Of a stretch of 50,891 nt of DNA, positions 50,270-50,891 are shown one piece after another (the first letter of the stretch is position 1; the number at the start of each line of letters is the position of its first letter). A program made the position numbers and the translations under genes. The stretch comes from Lachnospiraceae bacterium (lineage in GTDB: Bacteria; Bacillota; Clostridia; Lachnospirales; Lachnospiraceae), in contig JAJQHY010000095.1 in the NCBI GenBank assembly GCA_021199495.1, positions 1 through 50,891 on the forward strand. The letters run 5' to 3'. Below the pieces are notes generated by a model that ran no database searches, was not told where the DNA came from, and was given only the letters and a program-made list of their open reading frames with translations.

Positions 50270-50842
50270 TCAGCTCTTTTTATTCAAAATGTATCCGAAA
50301 ACCGATCCGGTGATGCCGCCCACGATGTGTGCCATGTTGGAAATGTTATCCTGGACGGTCAGCCCCTCATAAACCTGCTGCCCCAGGAAAATCACCGCCA
50401 CAAGAATAAAGGTCAGCGGAATTTCTCTCTGTCGCACGCCCACAATCGAGGAAAGCAGGATCAGAGCAAACACCACGCCGCTCGCGCCGCACAGCGCGAC
50501 ATTCGGAAAAAAGATATAATTCACCAGGCCTGTCACCAGTGCCGTGACCGCAATGACCTCCAGGATATCCGCGGAGCCGTATTTTTCCTCGAGCATCGGC
50601 CCCAGCAGGAGCAGATAGGTCATATTCCCGATCAGGTGATCCCAGCCGCTGTGACCGAACACATGCGTGAAAAACCGCAGCCAGGTCAGTGGATTGGTCA
50701 GCGGAGAGTGATATGTCATGAAAAACATCGCCGTGCTGGTGCCGCCCGTCAGCTCATTTAAGAATGTCGCGATAAAGCTGATCAGCACGAAGGTCAGGAT
50801 GACCGGGGAATTGATTACAATTTTCAGTCTGCTTTTTTTCAT
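50270..50842 (-). CDS. Rhomboid family intramembrane serine protease
   Basis: A 190-residue membrane protein with about six helices. The catalytic pair is visible: Ser121 in CGASGVVFA and His172 in MAHIVGG. The HLIGNM segment near residue 70 is the conserved helix-2 region. It cuts membrane protein segments; the substrate is unknown. I start at ATG 50842 after GGCGG rather than 50875. The gene is unrelated to the sugar genes it precedes; its stop is 80 bases before the kinase start. Confidence 0.92.
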   Translation of the reverse strand: MKKSRLKIVINSPVILTFVLISFIATFLNELTGGTSTAMFFMTYHSPLTNPLTWLRFFTHVFGHSGWDHLIGNMTYLLLLGPMLEEKYGSADILEVIAVTALVTGLVNYIFFPNVALCGASGVVFALILLSSIVGVRQREIPLTFILVAVIFLGQQVYEGLTVQDNISNMAHIVGGITGSVFGYILNKKS

Positions 50843-50891
50843 AGGTATATTCCGCCTTTCTGCGAAAGGCACCAATGGGGTTATGAAACCC

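Noticed and set aside
1-50891. tRNA genes, rRNA genes, CRISPR arrays, phage integrase
   Set aside because: No T-loop/CCA-like patterns, spaced repeats or recombinase motifs were found by reading; a tRNAscan or CRISPR finder run would settle it.

Overview
The window looks like chromosome of a gut-type Lachnospiraceae (Firmicutes, Clostridia). The evidence is the style of the proteins, AGGAGG-type ribosome binding sites, sigma-A promoters of TTGACA/TATAAT type with 17-base spacers, and a B12-independent (glycyl radical) microcompartment for fucose/rhamnose of the kind described in Clostridium phytofermentans and Roseburia. Genus cannot be told from sequence alone. No rRNA, tRNA, CRISPR array, integrase or intact insertion sequence was seen.

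Layout. (1) 1-470: no protein gene, but a promoter, a folded non-coding RNA candidate and two terminators, all on the minus strand. (2) 468-24,308, all minus strand: a DNA-maintenance and defence island. It holds a DUF4143 AAA ATPase, SbcCD nuclease, a type IIS-like restriction enzyme (AlwI/BspD6I-like) with two separate D12-class adenine methylases, a five-gene ABC transporter/lipoprotein operon, an M19 dipeptidase, a complete four-gene Wadjet system (jetABCD), and directly upstream of Wadjet an XRE repressor / ImmA-type protease / PIN nuclease trio that appears to head the same transcription unit. (3) 24,587-38,297, minus strand: one fourteen-to-fifteen-gene microcompartment operon of the GRM5 type. 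It carries a glycyl radical diol dehydratase and activase, shell proteins (PduU, PduT, EutN and four BMC-H), aldolase, PduP, zinc alcohol dehydrogenase, PduL, PduS, PduV/EutP and a GlcG/PduO-C-like protein. (4) 38,525-44,236, plus strand: a promoter, a 34-codon leader ORF, a strong terminator, then two zinc-ribbon ABC exporter halves flanking a DUF1854 protein; the second exporter is split by a frameshift at an 8-T run. (5) 44,277-45,531: a PadR/DUF1700/lipoprotein operon. (6) A second DUF4143 ATPase. (7) 47,159-50,189: a fucose/arabinose-isomerase-family protein and a rhamnulokinase-type FGGY kinase that feed the compartment. (8) A rhomboid protease.

How the parts work together. Isomerase and kinase convert the deoxysugar to a ketose 1-phosphate. 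The aldolase splits it to DHAP plus lactaldehyde, lactaldehyde is reduced to 1,2-propanediol, the glycyl radical enzyme dehydrates that to propionaldehyde, and PduP/PduL or the alcohol dehydrogenase convert it to propionyl phosphate or propanol. Five enzymes carry matching amphipathic encapsulation helices.

Most unusual signals: two homologous, covarying hairpin elements that start exactly at stop codons inside the compartment operon, plus a second hairpin family and a 200-base nested inverted repeat in the same operon; an apparently single XRE-ImmA-PIN-Wadjet operon; two copies of a 46-base promoter flanking the dipeptidase gene; and a leader-peptide/terminator arrangement ahead of the DUF1854 exporter.
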